The notes under the pieces are model-generated. The model ran no database searches, was not told the DNA's origin, and saw nothing but the letters and a program-made list of their open reading frames with translations. Source: Ktedonobacterales bacterium (GTDB lineage Bacteria > Chloroflexota > Ktedonobacteria > Ktedonobacterales > Ktedonobacteraceae). Taken from it: a DNA stretch of 55,482 nucleotides. Every line of letters starts with the position of its first letter. The stretch's first letter is position 1. The stretch is taken from contig DAIDJF010000037.1 in the NCBI GenBank assembly GCA_027451525.1, positions 1 to 55,482 of the forward strand, given 5' to 3'. This document shows, piece after piece, positions 54,636 to 55,482 of this stretch. A program made the translations under genes and the position numbers.

Positions 54636-54690
54636 ATATTCGGTAAATCGAATATGTGCATATTATACAGGGAAGAATGCCTGCTGTCAA
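54636..54690 (-). promoter_or_regulatory. arsR promoter with ArsR-type operator
   Basis: On the minus strand the promoter is consensus: TTGACA (54690-54685), 17 nt, TATAAT (54667-54662). The perfect palindrome ATATTCG-GTAAAT-CGAATAT (54636-54655) lies over the predicted start of transcription, where a bound ArsR repressor would block it. This suggests autorepression of the whole sulfur operon. Confidence 0.85.
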
Positions 54691-54717
54691 GAGACAAAAT
54701 ACGGGGTGAGACCATCT

Positions 54718-54772
54718 TGTGAGCTTTTTTCCTTGCTCCTGTGAGTCATTTGAGATCAGGTACTGCTACTCT
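54718..54772 (+). promoter_or_regulatory. Candidate GTGA-box promoter P10 (P-type ATPase)
   Basis: TGTGA (54740-54744), 6 nt, TGAGA (54751-54755), 11 nt, TACTCT (54767-54772). The proximal pair and the -10 fit the tandem-box layout. A further TGTGA (54718-54722) lies two repeat units (22 bp) upstream, not at the usual position. It points at the P-type ATPase gene but is weaker than P1-P9. Confidence 0.35.
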
Positions 54773-54877
54773 GAAAGGGAGAAGAATTGGCGTCTCTCTT
54801 TGCCTTTCGCCCTTAGTGATATCTCTGTGATAGTTTTAGCGCGTGCGTGTATGACGATAGCGATAGGATGTAAATAT

Positions 54878-55482
54878 ATGCAGATGCAACAGGAACAAAT
54901 ACTTGCTGAAAATGAACCGCAGGAGCAAAAAAAACACGAGCGTCCCAATACATTCTGGCAACGTATTGGGCACGCCTTTCAACAATATCCTATACCCATT
55001 GCTGTCGTGCTGCTGCTGCTTGTCAGTTTGATACTCTGGCTGGCAAAGCTTACTACTATCGCAAATGGGGTCTTGCTGGTAGCGGTTATTCTGGGAGGTG
55101 CGCCGCTGCTCTGGGAGACGCTGAGACAGTTTTGGCATAAAGAATTTAGTGTTGACGTAATCGCAATTCTCGCAATTCTCGGCTCAATCTGGCTAGGTGA
55201 ATATCTGGCTGGTGCGTTTGTTGTCTTGATGCTATCGGGAGGTGAAGCTCTAGAGGCCTATGCTTTGACACGGGCACGTAGTTCGCTCTCGGCCCTGGCG
55301 GAACGCGCTCCACGTACGGCCCACATCTGGCGCGGTGAGCAGCTGATCAATGTGCCTGCCGAGTCGATAGCTGTTGATATGGTAGTGGTTGTCAAGCCGG
55401 GCGAGTTGGTTCCTGTCGATGGTGTGGTAGAGAAGGGGTCATCGAGTGTCAGCGAGGCGGACCTGACGGGTGAACCTGTTCC
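54878..55482 (+). CDS. Heavy-metal P-type ATPase (partial; N-terminal region)
   Basis: The first 201 residues are open to the window edge. After a charged Gln/Glu-rich N-terminus with no metal-binding CxxC domain, paired membrane helices appear (VVLLLLVSLILWLA, VLLVAVILGGAPLLW), then SVDVIAILAILGSIWLGEYLAGAFVVLML and SGGEALEAYALTRARSSLSALAERAP, and the A-domain ends in SEADLTGEPV. This is the P1B heavy-metal pump fold; the CPx and DKTG regions fall outside. The ATG at 54878 follows AGGATG; ATGs at 54851 and 54884 are in frame. It is divergent from the arsR operon, so metal or persulfide control is possible. Confidence 0.88.
   Translation, partial: MQMQQEQILAENEPQEQKKHERPNTFWQRIGHAFQQYPIPIAVVLLLLVSLILWLAKLTTIANGVLLVAVILGGAPLLWETLRQFWHKEFSVDVIAILAILGSIWLGEYLAGAFVVLMLSGGEALEAYALTRARSSLSALAERAPRTAHIWRGEQLINVPAESIAVDMVVVVKPGELVPVDGVVEKGSSSVSEADLTGEPV

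Noticed and set aside
1..55482. CRISPR array, tRNA, rRNA, phage or transposase genes
   Set aside because: No regularly spaced repeats, cloverleaf-like sequences or recombinase/transposase motifs were seen on either strand.

Overview
The window reads as a chromosomal segment of a Chloroflexota bacterium, most likely of the Ktedonobacteria type. This is an inference from gene content: a very large BTAD/AAA/TPR regulator with a Cys-rich DUF6788-like head, RecD2, PIG-L and DUF302 proteins, tandem universal stress proteins, and roughly 50% GC. No rRNA, tRNA, CRISPR array or transposase was recognised.

Layout. 1-6.5 kb: start of a partial leftward gene, a REP-like repeat, recD2, a cation/proton antiporter, a methyltransferase and two orphan genes. 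6.6-11.7 kb: a stand-alone receiver-domain protein and a giant BTAD/ATPase/TPR regulator. 11.7-14.8 kb: a two-gene ABC exporter whose first half is broken. 15-20.7 kb: yifB/comM, then an AT-rich block with two GT39-like membrane glycosyltransferases and a Cys-rich secreted protein. 20.7-24.4 kb: a MoxR / DUF58 / DUF4129 operon. 24.6-28.8 kb: a Gfo/Idh/MocA-aldo/keto reductase fusion, two small CxxC proteins, a Crp/Fnr regulator and a TlpA-like protein.

28.8-52.1 kb is a redox and stress region. It holds an SQR-like flavoprotein/TusA/DsrE/OsmC operon, pyruvate:ferredoxin oxidoreductase with a DHOD-like protein, a CoA-transferase, two tandem universal stress proteins, an APH-P-loop kinase fusion, a Ser/Thr kinase, a Zn alcohol dehydrogenase, a PIG-L deacetylase, and an Fe-S/FAD NAD(P)H oxidoreductase followed by two paralogous membrane proteins. 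52.1-54.7 kb is an ArsR-controlled sulfur operon (ArsR, zinc ribbon, DUF302, rhodanese, TauE/SafE). The window ends inside a heavy-metal P-type ATPase.

Main discovery. Nine promoters between 32.7 and 48.6 kb share one unusual architecture: YGTGA-N6-YGTGA-N16-YGTGA-N6-YGTGA-N11-TANNNT (boxes at 0, 11, 32 and 43, then the -10). It lies in front of nifJ, the osmC-dsrE-tusA-sqr operon, the TM protein/CoA-transferase operon, both usp genes, the APH/P-loop kinase, the PIG-L gene and the NAD(P)H oxidoreductase operon, and once facing the Ser/Thr kinase. Four intergenic regions carry these promoters, three of them as divergent, mirrored pairs. No -35 hexamer is evident. The 11-bp direct repeat placed 11 nt before the -10 has the geometry of an OmpR/PhoB-type activator box. 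The gene set (usp, APH/P-loop kinase, ferredoxin enzymes, persulfide proteins) recalls a hypoxia/dormancy regulon, but the controlling factor is not identified.
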